A DNA stretch of 64,000 nucleotides from Metallococcus carri (GTDB lineage Bacteria; Actinomycetota; Actinomycetes; Actinomycetales; Dermatophilaceae): the NCBI RefSeq assembly GCF_011440275.1, contig NZ_JAAOIV010000009.1, forward strand, positions 62,001-126,000, in the 5' to 3' direction. Made by a program: the position numbers and the translations under genes. Below, piece after piece: positions 1-8,793 of this stretch (positions within the stretch are counted from its first letter, which is position 1; the number at the start of each line of letters is the position of its first letter). A model generated the notes under the pieces. It saw only the letters and a program-made list of their open reading frames with translations. It searched no databases and had not been told where the DNA came from.

Positions 1-137
1 ACATCTACGAACGCGAGCACAACCGGCTCGGCGGGCGGATCGGGCTGTTCGTGATGGATCCGGTCGAGGGTCTCGACATCGACACGGTCGAGGATTTCGC
101 CCTGGCTGAGTTCCTGGTGCACCGGGGGCAACGATGA
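1..137 (+). CDS. Acylneuraminate cytidylyltransferase, C-terminal end (partial)
   Basis: The frame starting at base 3 encodes about 44 residues before TGA at 135-137, including the stretch GLDIDTVEDFALAE. That Asp-Ile-Asp-Thr-x-Glu-Asp pattern is typical of the C-terminus of CMP-sialic acid (NeuA-like) synthetases, which activate nonulosonic sugars with CTP. The 5' part lies outside the window. Its stop overlaps the ATG of the NeuB-like gene (ATGA at 134-137), so the two are translationally coupled, which supports a nonulosonic acid pathway. The identification rests on this short motif plus the neighbour. Confidence 0.7.
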   Translation, partial: IYEREHNRLGGRIGLFVMDPVEGLDIDTVEDFALAEFLVHRGQR

Positions 138-2401
138 CCAGCATCGAGCGCCAGGTCCGCCCGTTCACCGTCCACGGCGAGGACTCGATCCTCACGGCAC
201 TCACCAAGATCAACGACAACAAGGCCGGCATCGTCTTCTGCGTCGACGGGCACGGCATCCTGCAGGGCTCCTTCTCCGACGGCGACTTCCGGCGCTGGGT
301 GACCACGCAATCGCCGATCGACCTCGACACCGCCGTCCTGGCTGCCGCCAACCGCAACCCGGTGAAGGTGGCCTTCGGTTCGGACACCGCGACAGTGCGA
401 GCCGCCTTCCGGCCCGGCGTCGAGGTGGTGCCGCTGGTCGACGAGCGTGGCCATCTGGAGGCCATCGCTCGTCCGTCGACGCAGGAGATCCGGATCGGGC
501 GGCATACGGTCGGTGACGGCCATCGCGCGCTGGTCATCGCCGAGATCGGCAACAACCACCAGGGCGATGTGGCGCTGGCCAAGCAACTCGTCGATCTGGC
601 CAAGCGCGCCGGGGCGGACGCGGTGAAATTCCAGCTGCGCGACCTGAGCTCGCTCTACCGTCAGGGCGATGTGAGCGCGAGCGCCGGGGAGGACCTCGGC
701 CCGCAATACACGATGAACCTGCTGGCGAAATACTCCTTCTCCCCCGAGCAAATGGTCGAGGTGCTGGACCACTGCCGGGCAGTCGATATCGACGCGTTCT
801 GCACGCCCTGGGACGAGCCGTCGCTGCGGGTGCTGGCCGACTACGGCGTGCCCGCGCTGAAGATCGCGAGCGCCGACCTGACCAACCACCAATTGCTGCG
901 GGCCTGCGCGGCCGAGCACCTGCCGCTGCTGGTCTCGACCGGTATGTCGACCGAGGACGAGATCGCCGCCAGCATCGAGGTGCTGCAACGCGCGGGAGCG
1001 CAATTCGTGCTGCTGCAATGCCAGTCGACCTATCCGGCGCCCTACAAGGATGTCCACCTGCGCTATATGGACCGGCTCGCCGAGCTGGGCTCCTGCCCGG
1101 TCGGATATTCCGGGCACGAGCGCGGCTTCCACGTGCCGGTCGCTGCCGTCGCCCGCGGCGCGCACGTCATCGAAAAGCATTTCACCATCGACAAGTCACT
1201 CGAAGGCAACGACCACCAGGTGTCGCTGCTGCCCGAGGAGTTCGCCGAGATGGTGCTGCGCATCCGCGATGTCGAGAGCGCCCTCGGCAGCGGCGAGGCC
1301 CGCACCGTGTCGACCGGCGAGCTGATGAACCGCGCCAATCTCGCCAAATCGCTGGTGGCCACCCGCGCGCTCGCCGAGGGCGACACCATCACGCGGGACG
1401 CCGTGGCGGTCAAGTCACCCGGTCGTGGCCTGCAGCCCAACCATCTGGAGGAGCTGCTCGGGCGGACGCTGCGTCGGCCGATCGCGGCCGGTGACTTCTT
1501 CTATCCGACCGATCTCACCGACACCGTCTCGCGGGGCCGCGCCTATGCCTTCCGCCGCCCGTGGGGTCTGCCGGTCCGTTACCACGACGCGCGGCGGCTG
1601 CTGGCCAATGGCGAGGCCAACCCCAACTTCCTGGAGTTCCACCTGTCCTACAAGGACGTCGAGATGGACGCCGACACCATCGGCCGCCTGCTCGGCGGCC
1701 GGTTCGAGGGGATCTTCCACACCGTGCACTGCCCCGATCTGTATGCCGGGGATTTCATCATCGACCTCGCCAGCGCCGACGACGCCACCTGGGAGCGCTC
1801 GATCGCCGAGGTGCAGCGGGTCATCGGCATCACCCGCGACCTCGGCCGATGGTTCGACACTCCACAGCCCCCGGTGGTCATCTGCACGATGGGCGGATTC
1901 ACCCGCGACGCGTTCATCGCCCCCGAGGACCGGCCGGCGCGCTACGCCCGGGTCGCGCAGGCGCTCGAACGGATCGACGAGTCCGGGGTGCGACTCACCG
2001 CGCAGACGCTGCCGCCTTATCCGTGGCTGATGGGCGGCCAGCAGCACCACAACCTGTTCATGGCGCTCGACGACACCGTGGACTTCTGCGAGCAGCACGG
2101 CCGTCGCCTCACGCTCGACCTGTCGCACTCCAAGCTCGCCGCGAATTTCACCAAGCGCCCGTTCAGCGAGTATGTCGAGCGCCTGGCTCCCCTGGCCGAG
2201 CACCTGCACGTCGTCGACGCGGAGGGCGTCGACGGTGAGGGACCGCAGATCGGCGAAGGCGAAATCGATTGGCCCGCAACGGCTTTGCAGCTCGACCGAC
2301 TCGCGCCGGGCGTCCCGTTCATCCCGGAGATCTGGCAGGGGCATGTCAACGACGGGGAAGGTTTCTGGACCGCGCTCGACCGGCTCGAGGCCTGGTTGTG
2401 A
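134..2401 (+). CDS. NeuB-like nonulosonate synthase fused to CBS, SAF and sugar-isomerase TIM barrel
   Basis: A 755-residue multidomain protein. Residues about 1-115 look like a CBS/nucleotidyltransferase-associated regulatory module (GIVFCVDGHGILQGSFSDGD). Residues about 125-375 are a NeuB aldolase barrel (EIGNNHQGD, ADAVKFQ, LLQCQSTYPAP, GYSGHERG), the family that condenses PEP with an N-acyl sugar to give sialic, legionaminic or pseudaminic acid. Residues about 385-455 form a SAF/antifreeze-like domain (PGRGLQPNHLEELLGR). Residues about 475-755 resemble a xylose-isomerase-like TIM barrel (NFLEFHLSYKD, LTLDLSHSKL, LHVVDAEG, FIPEIWQGH). Stand-alone NeuB is about 340 residues, so both ends are extra. 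The start is fixed by the ATGA overlap with the cytidylyltransferase. The substrate cannot be told from sequence. Confidence 0.85.
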   Translation: MTSIERQVRPFTVHGEDSILTALTKINDNKAGIVFCVDGHGILQGSFSDGDFRRWVTTQSPIDLDTAVLAAANRNPVKVAFGSDTATVRAAFRPGVEVVPLVDERGHLEAIARPSTQEIRIGRHTVGDGHRALVIAEIGNNHQGDVALAKQLVDLAKRAGADAVKFQLRDLSSLYRQGDVSASAGEDLGPQYTMNLLAKYSFSPEQMVEVLDHCRAVDIDAFCTPWDEPSLRVLADYGVPALKIASADLTNHQLLRACAAEHLPLLVSTGMSTEDEIAASIEVLQRAGAQFVLLQCQSTYPAPYKDVHLRYMDRLAELGSCPVGYSGHERGFHVPVAAVARGAHVIEKHFTIDKSLEGNDHQVSLLPEEFAEMVLRIRDVESALGSGEARTVSTGELMNRANLAKSLVATRALAEGDTITRDAVAVKSPGRGLQPNHLEELLGRTLRRPIAAGDFFYPTDLTDTVSRGRAYAFRRPWGLPVRYHDARRLLANGEANPNFLEFHLSYKDVEMDADTIGRLLGGRFEGIFHTVHCPDLYAGDFIIDLASADDATWERSIAEVQRVIGITRDLGRWFDTPQPPVVICTMGGFTRDAFIAPEDRPARYARVAQALERIDESGVRLTAQTLPPYPWLMGGQQHHNLFMALDDTVDFCEQHGRRLTLDLSHSKLAANFTKRPFSEYVERLAPLAEHLHVVDAEGVDGEGPQIGEGEIDWPATALQLDRLAPGVPFIPEIWQGHVNDGEGFWTALDRLEAWL

Positions 2402-3480
2402 GCGTCCCGGTGGAAGATCGCGCACGTGGGCGCTTCGGTGAGCTGGACGCGCTGCGTGGCATCGCGGCGTGCGCGGTGGTCGCCTTTCATTACACGACCT
2501 TGTTCGACGAGTTCTTCCCCGGGCATCGACGATTTCCGGTGACCTTCCGGGCTGGCGCTCTCGGGGTCCAGCTGTTCTTCATGATCAGCGGGTTCGTCAT
2601 CCTCATGACCGCGCGCCAGAAGCGCTCCGCGCGCGCCTTCGGCCTGGCCCGGGCCGTTCGCCTCTACCCGACGTACTGGGCCTGCGTCACCGTGACGCTG
2701 CTCGTCACCTCTGCGACCGGTGTCAGCGTGCTGGGTCAACCGGCCGACGTGGTCGCCGTGAACTACACGATGCTGCAGAGCTTCCTTCGGGTGCGCGACC
2801 TGGACGGCGCGTACTGGTCGCTCGCCCGGGAGATCACGTTCTACCTGATCGTCGCGGCCGCACTCGTGGTCATGCGCGGACGCCTGACCTCGCGCGTCAC
2901 GACCCGCATCGCCGTGGTCTGGACCCTCTTCGGACTTGCTTTGTGCACGCTGTCCTGGATGCGTCCCGGCAACGTGACTCACTTGCTGGTCAGCGCGACG
3001 GCCAGCCAGTATGCGCCGCTGTTCAGCTTCGGCATGGTGATGTATGAAATGCGACTGGGACAACGACGGGGCCTGCTGCTCCCGGCCTTCCTCGCGCTGG
3101 CGGCCACCGCGACCCAGGGGCTAATCGAGGGCTGGCGGCTTGCGCCTGTCGTGTTCCTGCTGACGCTCGCCTTCGCGGCCGTCACCCTGACCAACCGCTT
3201 CGCCTGGCTGAACACCCGGGTCCTGCTGTGGCTGGGGGCCGTGAGCTACCCGCTCTATCTGCTCCATCAGAACATCGGGTACGCGATCATCGTCCGCACC
3301 GATGAACGGCTCGGCCCCTATGGGTCCCGGTTGATCGCGTTCGCGGTGGTGCTCGCACTTGCCTGGGGAGTGCACGAAGTGATCGAGCGACGCCTGACCC
3401 GGGCCATCAGCGTCCGGCTCCGGGCTCGACCAGCTCCACCTCATGCCCCAAGCGCCGGCGGGGAGCCGACCAATGCCTGA
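2398..3480 (+). CDS. Acyltransferase 3 family membrane protein
   Basis: A 360-residue integral membrane protein with about ten hydrophobic segments. It opens with the acyltransferase-3 signature (GELDALRGIAACAVVAFHY, conserved Arg and His) followed by GVQLFFMISGFVIL. The family O-acylates polysaccharides or lipid-linked sugars from the cytoplasmic side. The GTG start at 2398 overlaps the NeuB-fusion stop (GTGA); a longer frame exists but would lie deep inside the upstream gene. No SGNH domain is attached here, although an SGNH fragment lies at 7732-8424. A role in acylating the glycan made by this operon is inferred. Confidence 0.88.
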   Translation: MSVPVEDRARGRFGELDALRGIAACAVVAFHYTTLFDEFFPGHRRFPVTFRAGALGVQLFFMISGFVILMTARQKRSARAFGLARAVRLYPTYWACVTVTLLVTSATGVSVLGQPADVVAVNYTMLQSFLRVRDLDGAYWSLAREITFYLIVAAALVVMRGRLTSRVTTRIAVVWTLFGLALCTLSWMRPGNVTHLLVSATASQYAPLFSFGMVMYEMRLGQRRGLLLPAFLALAATATQGLIEGWRLAPVVFLLTLAFAAVTLTNRFAWLNTRVLLWLGAVSYPLYLLHQNIGYAIIVRTDERLGPYGSRLIAFAVVLALAWGVHEVIERRLTRAISVRLRARPAPPHAPSAGGEPTNA

Positions 3481-5587
3481 CCCGGTGGTGCTGTGGGTCG
3501 CGCCGGTCGCCAACCTCGCCAGGGTGGCGCGCCACATCCTCGACGTCGCCCGGGTCGGCCTGCCCGGCTGGCGGCTGGTGGTGACCGCTCCTGAGGGGCC
3601 GTTGCTCGACGAGTTGCGGGGTCTGGACTGCCCGGTGATCCCGCTCGATGTCGATGGCCAGTCGGTCCGGCATACCGTGGCCGACTTGCGACGGACGGTG
3701 ACGACGCTGCGCCCGCAGGTGGTCCACTCCCATCTGGCCAAGGCGGACTTCCTCGCGGCGATGGCCACCACGGGGTTGCCGACGACGCTCGTCTCGACCG
3801 AGCACCACATCCCCGAAGACCCGCTGATCTTCCACGGCACCCGGGCCAAGGCGGTCACCCGGCAGGTCGCCCACCGGGTGCGCATCCGCCGGTTCGCCCA
3901 CCTCATCGCGGTCAGCGAGTCGACCGCGCGCGATATGCGCCGGCACTGGCAGCCCAGCACGCCAATCTCGGTGGTGCGCAACGGAATCGACCGCCTCCCG
4001 CGCGCTCCGCGCGGGTCCGGATTGCGGATCTTGTCGCTCGCCCGGTTGTCGCCGGAGAAGAACATCGACCAGACCTTGGCGGTCTTCGCGCGGTTGGTGC
4101 AGGAGCACCCGGACGCGTCGCTGACCATCGCCGGTGACGGACCCGAGGGCCCTCGGTTGCACGCTCTGGCATCGGAGCTCGGGGTCACCGACCGGGTCTC
4201 CTTCCCGGGGCATGTCGACCCGGTCGAGGCGATGCAGTCACATGACGTGCTGCTGCAGCCCTCCCGCGCCGACAACCTGTCCTACACCTTGCTCGATGCG
4301 GTCAATCACGGCATGGGCGTGGTCGCGAGCGACATCGGCGGCAACGGCGAGATCCTGCCGCCGCACTGCCTTGCCCCGGTGACCGACACCGACCGGATGG
4401 TTGCGGCCACACTGGAGCAGGGCACCGACCCGAGCGCTCGGCCGGCCGTGCCCGAGGCGATCCCGACGGTCACGCAGATGACCGAAAAGATCGTCGCGGT
4501 CTACCGGATGAGCGGCGCGGGAGCGGCACCACCCACGGTGACCATCGCGGCCAACCAAGGCGAGATCGGTGGAGGTGAGGTGATGCTCCTGCGCATCGCA
4601 CAGGCGCTCCGCGCACTCGGCCACCAGCCCGTGGTCGCGGCACCGGCCCAGCCCGCGGGCACGGCGCGGCTGCTGCGAGACGAGCACTTCGACGTTGTGG
4701 AGATTCCTGGCACCTCGGCCCGGTCCTATCTGGCCAACCTGCGCCGCTGGGACCGGCGCTGTCGCCGGGGCGCGTTGTGGTGCAACGGATTACGCCCCGC
4801 ACTCGCCACAGCCGGACATCCCCGCAGGGTGGTCCACCTGCACCAGATCCCGACCGGCAAGCTCGTCGCGGCCGCGCGCACTGCCCGGGCCGGCACGATC
4901 GCGACCGTGGTGCCCTCGCATTTCGTCGCCGACCGGATATCCGGCAGCACCGCGCTGTGGAACTGGACGGCCGAGTTGCCATCAGCAGCCCCTCGGGAGG
5001 CACGAGCCGAGGGTGATCCGCACCGACCGATGGTGCTGGGTTATCTGGGGCGGCTGTCCACCGACAAGGGTGTCGCCGTGCTCGGTGAGGCGCTGCAGCA
5101 GCTGCACGCAGCCGAACCCGACGCCTACCGGCTGGTGCTCGCGGGAGAGTCACGGTTCGTGGACTCACGGGACGCCGCGAAGGTGCACGCATCGCTCGCG
5201 CCGGTGGCCCACCTGGTGGACCAGCGAGGCTGGATCGACCGGGAGGAGTTCTTCTCGGCCATTGATCTGGCCATCTTCCCCTCCACCTGGGACGAGCCCT
5301 TCGGACTCGTCGTCGCCGAGGCGATGGCGGCACGCTGCCCCTTCGTCATCAGTGACGCCGGCGCGCTGCCGGAAGTCGCGGGCCACACCTACCCGTGGAT
5401 CGCGCGTGCCGGTGACCCTCGCTCGCTCGCCACGATGATCGCGCGCGCCTCGAGGGCGTCCTGGCCGCAGCGGGTCGAGGCGTCATACGGCCGCTGGCTC
5501 GCCGAGTTCTCCCCCGACGCCGGTCGGGACCGGTTCGCTCGACTGCTGCACGACCTCGGCATCAGCGACGCACAGGAGGGCCCATGA
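3473..5587 (+). CDS. Tandem GT4 glycosyltransferase (two GT-B units in one chain)
   Basis: A 704-residue protein containing two complete glycosyltransferase-4 modules. The first (about 1-345) has the N-lobe VVHSHLAKADFLAA and the donor-binding lobe ILSLARLSPEKNIDQTL...IAGDGPEGPRL. The second (about 347-704) starts with ANQGEIGGGEVMLLRIAQAL and has LGYLGRLSTDKGVAVL and the E-x7-E-like region FPSTWDEPFGLVVAEAMA. GT4 enzymes are cytoplasmic retaining transferases using nucleotide sugars. ATG 3473 overlaps the previous stop; an upstream in-frame ATG at 3443 would extend further into the acyltransferase gene. The first unit reads DNLSYTLLDAVNHGM in the equivalent acidic region, so its activity is less certain. 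Confidence 0.88.
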   Translation: MPDPVVLWVAPVANLARVARHILDVARVGLPGWRLVVTAPEGPLLDELRGLDCPVIPLDVDGQSVRHTVADLRRTVTTLRPQVVHSHLAKADFLAAMATTGLPTTLVSTEHHIPEDPLIFHGTRAKAVTRQVAHRVRIRRFAHLIAVSESTARDMRRHWQPSTPISVVRNGIDRLPRAPRGSGLRILSLARLSPEKNIDQTLAVFARLVQEHPDASLTIAGDGPEGPRLHALASELGVTDRVSFPGHVDPVEAMQSHDVLLQPSRADNLSYTLLDAVNHGMGVVASDIGGNGEILPPHCLAPVTDTDRMVAATLEQGTDPSARPAVPEAIPTVTQMTEKIVAVYRMSGAGAAPPTVTIAANQGEIGGGEVMLLRIAQALRALGHQPVVAAPAQPAGTARLLRDEHFDVVEIPGTSARSYLANLRRWDRRCRRGALWCNGLRPALATAGHPRRVVHLHQIPTGKLVAAARTARAGTIATVVPSHFVADRISGSTALWNWTAELPSAAPREARAEGDPHRPMVLGYLGRLSTDKGVAVLGEALQQLHAAEPDAYRLVLAGESRFVDSRDAAKVHASLAPVAHLVDQRGWIDREEFFSAIDLAIFPSTWDEPFGLVVAEAMAARCPFVISDAGALPEVAGHTYPWIARAGDPRSLATMIARASRASWPQRVEASYGRWLAEFSPDAGRDRFARLLHDLGISDAQEGP

Positions 5588-6519
5588 AGGCTTCGGTGGT
5601 GGTGCCGACCTATCGGGGCGCAGCACGACTTCCTCGGCTGATCGAGGCGCTGAGCCGCCAGGATCACGACGACTGGGAAGCCGTCATCGTCATCGACGGA
5701 GCGGTCGACGACAGTGCCGCCATCGTCCAGGGGTATGCCGGGCTGCCGCTGCGGACGGTGGTCTTCCCGGACAACCGGGGCCGAGTCGCTGCCCTCAACG
5801 CCGGCTTCGAGCGTGCGAGCGGACAGGTGTTGATCCGCTGCGATGACGACCTCGAGCCGGATCCGTCATACCTCAGCAGGCATGTCCGCCAGCACGCCAG
5901 CGCATCGGGGCCGATCGGGGTGGTCGGGCTGGTCCGCAACCAGCTGGCGGCCACGGCATACGCGCGGGTCTATGGCAACCACGCGGACGAGCTGCACCGG
6001 GCCGCCGCCTACCGCGCGGGCGCGCAGGACCGCTGGCGATTCTGGGCCGGCAACTGCTCCATCTCCCGGTCGACCTGGGAGCAGGTCGGACCGTATGACG
6101 TGCGCTATCGCGCCTACGGCTGGGAGGACATCGACTATGGCTACCGCCTGCACCAGCACGGCGTGCCGATCGTGCTCGATCCCTCGCTCGAGATCAGCCA
6201 CCACGCGGCGGCCACCACGACCCTCAGCCGCGCGCGACGAGCCTTCCTGTCCGGGCAGGCGCGACATCTCTTCGACGACATTCACGGCCCCGGCACCTCG
6301 GGCCCGAGCGACCTGCGGGTGACGAGCGCGTGGACCGCGGTGGTCAGCGGGTTGTCCCGCGGCCTGGACTACCGGCGAACCGAAGCGCTGAGCCGACGAA
6401 TCGATGCGGCGATCGAGCACCTGCCCACCCCGGTCGCGCGCAAGGCGGTCGCCGCGGTCGTCGAGGCCGCGGCCGTCGCCGGATACGCCCGCGGATCCGG
6501 GGTGACCGATGACCTCTGA
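5584..6519 (+). CDS. Glycosyltransferase family 2
   Basis: A 311-residue GT-A fold enzyme. It has the nucleotide-binding start SVVVPTYRGAARLPRLIEAL, a metal-binding DxD-type motif (LIRCDDDLEPDP, about residue 85) and the acceptor-loop Glu-Asp in AYGWEDIDYGYRLHQHG. The family inverts configuration while transferring a sugar from a nucleotide donor. ATG 5584 overlaps the tandem GT4 stop (ATGA). The C-terminal tail of about 70 residues is not membrane-spanning. Part of the surface-glycan operon; linkage unknown. Confidence 0.9.
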   Translation: MKASVVVPTYRGAARLPRLIEALSRQDHDDWEAVIVIDGAVDDSAAIVQGYAGLPLRTVVFPDNRGRVAALNAGFERASGQVLIRCDDDLEPDPSYLSRHVRQHASASGPIGVVGLVRNQLAATAYARVYGNHADELHRAAAYRAGAQDRWRFWAGNCSISRSTWEQVGPYDVRYRAYGWEDIDYGYRLHQHGVPIVLDPSLEISHHAAATTTLSRARRAFLSGQARHLFDDIHGPGTSGPSDLRVTSAWTAVVSGLSRGLDYRRTEALSRRIDAAIEHLPTPVARKAVAAVVEAAAVAGYARGSGVTDDL

Positions 6520-6995
6520 GGCCGCGGCCCGGGACCTTCCGGCGTGGCCGGAGCGCTGTCGGCGGGTCCTGCTGATCGCTCCCCGTCATCCCGAGATCAG
6601 CGGCGGGTCGACCTTCGTGCGCAATTTCACGCTCGCGCTCCGCCGCGCCGGCGTCGAGGTGCAGATCGTCTCGATCTGGCCGGGCGATGCGGCGCTGGGT
6701 CACGCCGATCTCACCGTTTTCACCGACGAGGGCCTGCACCGGGGACCGGTCTTCCGCGGCACGACCGGGGTCGCTGCGCGCACGCGCGGGCTCGCCCGGC
6801 TGGTCCGCAAGCGAGGAGACCGGCGGCGCAGCCTGACGCGCCTGCGCCGCTTGGTGGAAGGACTCGACCAGTCGACGGCCGTGGTGTTCACCCATGTCTC
6901 ATCCCGTATGACGCTCGATGCGTCCGGCTACCGCAGGAGCCCGGACGGCCCGTTGTTCATCGGTCAGCACCACTCGCAGTTCTCCAGTCCTGATC
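6509..6995 (+). pseudogene. GT4 glycosyltransferase, N-terminal part only, cut off at a junction
   Basis: Starts at ATG 6509, overlapping the GT2 stop by 11 bases. About 160 residues match a GT4 N-terminal lobe (RVLLIAPRHPEISGGSTFVRNFTLALRR; VVFTHVSSRMTLDASG; LFIGQHHSQFSS). Near 6985-7003 the similarity stops: the frame stays open until 7384 but encodes Arg-rich sequence that is simply another frame of the GHL15-like coding region. The donor-binding lobe (about 200 residues) is missing, so the product should be inactive. The cause could be a real deletion or rearrangement, or an assembly join. Confidence 0.7.
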
Positions 6996-6996
6996 T

Positions 6997-7709
6997 CCAC
7001 CTGCCGCGCGGCCGGCTTCGACGGGATCTTCCTGGACGATGTCGTCTGCGAGTGGTCGCACCCGAGCACCGGCTTCCCGGTGAATTTCACCGGCGGATCG
7101 GTGTGGAATGCCGAGATCGCGTGGGCCAAAGCCGTTGCGCCGCAACTGCAGGCGGCCGGTCTCACGGTCCTGGCCAACACCTCCTTCAACGGCAACTGGC
7201 CGAGCATCATCGACACCTGGACGACCTACTTCAACGGCCTGTCGATCGAGCACTACGCCAAGCCGGGCGACTACTCCTCCTCGCAGTGGCCGCTCTATGG
7301 CGGCGGCGACTGGGAGTGGCGCCGCCAGCAGGTCGCGCGCATCGAAGCCCGTGGTCGCCAGGCCGTCGGCATCACCTGGGGTGACCCGACCGACTACAAG
7401 ACCCAGCGCTACCACCGCGCGACCTTCCTCATGCAAAGCGGCTGCAAGAGCGGCGGCGCGTCGATCTACATCCCCTCCAATGTCGCCGGCACCTCCAACC
7501 TGCCGGTCGCCTGCACCAACCTCGGCCGGCCGCTCACCGCGCCCAAGCTGCTGTCCAATGGCGTGTGGGTGCGTGAGTTCGACAACGGCTGGGTGGCGGT
7601 CAACCCGACGTCCAGCAGCCAGTCGACCGGCAACTCGGTCAACCAGACCGGCCGCACGGTCTCGCCTTGCACGGTCGGACCGTGCGACTCCATGATGACC
7701 ATGTGGTGA
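6997..7709 (+). pseudogene. GHL15-like glycoside hydrolase, C-terminal fragment without its N-terminus
   Basis: In the frame ending at TGA 7707-7709, about 235 residues read as the second half of a hypothetical glycosyl hydrolase family 15-type TIM barrel (AAGFDGIFLDDVVCEW, TVLANTSFNGNW, YFNGLSIEHYAKPG, VGITWGDPTDYKTQRYHRATFLMQ). The family is thought to act on extracellular polysaccharide. The usual signal peptide and first half of the barrel are absent: upstream sequence belongs to the GT4 gene in a different frame. No good start or RBS sits at the junction, so this is probably an untranslated remnant. Confidence 0.65.
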
Positions 7710-7731
7710 CCAGCGACCGACCAACGCGGCC

Positions 7732-8424
7732 ATGTACGACCTGGCGGTGATCGGAGCCCTGCAAAAGACCCGCAGGGTTCAGGTCGCCACCTGGTCGTCG
7801 TGCCCGCTCATCGACATCGTGATCGAATCCGGCCGACGCGATCCCGCCGGATGCCGTCGCTATGTCACCGGCTCAACGTCATGGCTCACCAGCCACCGCG
7901 ACGGGGCACCCGTCATCCTCGGCATGAGCGCAGCCGAACTGTCGAACCCGCGGACCGCCCTCATCGATCCGGCGACCGGCGAGCGAGCGACCAGCGCTGC
8001 AGAGAAGGCGAAGGTGTGGACAGCCGGCCTCCGACGGACAGTCCTGGCATTGTCCGCCGCCGGACACCCCGTCTACGTGGTGCAAATCGCTCCCCACTTC
8101 CCGGTCACCCCCTATGAGGACTGGTGGAACCCTGCTGACTGCCCAAACTGGAAGCTGCGCACCTCCCTCAGCACCTGCGCGCCGAGCATCAGCCGCGCAC
8201 AGGCTGACCGGGACCAACGACTTCTTCTCGATGCCCAGGCCAACGCACTGCAAGGGACACCGGCGCGACTCATCGTGGTCAGGGACGCTCTCTGTCCCAA
8301 CGCGCGCTGCGCCGTGAACCAGGACACGGAGTGGATCTACCGCGACGGCGTCCACATCACCCAGGCCGAGAGCTGGCGGCTGCGGACACTCTTCGCCCGA
8401 GCCCTCACGCAGCCGACCTCCTGA
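7732..8424 (+). pseudogene. SGNH-domain fragment of an OatA-like acyltransferase
   Basis: From ATG 7732, 230 residues resemble the extracytoplasmic SGNH domain that follows acyltransferase-3 membrane domains (NAAMYDLAVIGALQ, ATWSSCPLIDI, VILGMSAAEL, VYVVQIAPHFP and the C-terminal block YRDGVHIT, which carries the Asp-x-x-His pair). The nucleophile block GDS is not intact: just upstream the frame reads Gly-Asp-Gln-Arg-Pro-Thr-Asn instead of Gly-Asp-Ser. The membrane acyltransferase half is missing and the fragment follows directly on the GHL15 remnant, so a second junction lies near 7705-7730. Probably non-functional. It could be expressed from ATG 7732, but no RBS is evident. Confidence 0.6.
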
Positions 8425-8536
8425 ACAGGCCGCAAGAAGTCTGATGCAGTCTGGCCGAGGATGCGGGCGGTGACGCGGACGGTCTGCAGGCCCTGGCGGT
8501 GATGATCTCGCGATCGGCCCGCGGGTGCAGAACTGC

Positions 8537-8548
8537 TACCCTTGGGTA
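8537..8548. promoter_or_regulatory. Short palindrome at the vapB start (possible operator)
   Basis: TACCCTTGGGTA is a perfect 12-base inverted repeat ending on the A of the vapB ATG. It overlaps TGCTACCCT, which could be a -10 region a few bases before the start, so the transcript may be leaderless. Antitoxins of this type usually bind palindromes at their own promoter, which would fit autoregulation. The assignment is from position and symmetry only. Confidence 0.4.
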
Positions 8549-8793
8549 TGGCCACCATCCCGCAGAAGCAGTTGCGCAACGATGTCAGCGATGTCCTGCG
8601 TCGCGTCGAGGCTGGAGAAACGTTGACGGTGACGGTTGCCGGCCGCCCGGTGGCGGAGTTGAGCCCGGCCCAACGGCGACGCTGGGTTGCCGGGCCGGCA
8701 CTCGATGCCGTCTGGCACGGCCTGGCCCCGCGCACGTTGAGCGACGACCTGGCCAAGCTGCAGGCGGGTGTGGTCGACCCCTTCGAGCAGTGA
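8548..8793 (+). CDS. vapB: Phd/YefM-type antitoxin (VapB)
   Basis: An 81-residue protein beginning MATIPQKQLRNDVSDVLRRVEAGETLTVTVAGRPVAEL, the classic Phd/YefM N-terminal DNA-binding fold. A variable C-terminal tail (about 50-81) would wrap the toxin. ATG 8548 is preferred over an in-frame TTG at 8542 because family members begin at this point. Its stop overlaps the toxin GTG (GTGA at 8790-8793), so the pair is co-translated. It should neutralise the PIN toxin and repress the operon. Confidence 0.88.
   Translation: MATIPQKQLRNDVSDVLRRVEAGETLTVTVAGRPVAELSPAQRRRWVAGPALDAVWHGLAPRTLSDDLAKLQAGVVDPFEQ

Noticed and set aside
5-1180. Reverse-strand 391-residue frame at the left edge
   Set aside because: Antisense to the NeuB fusion and compositionally a shadow frame.
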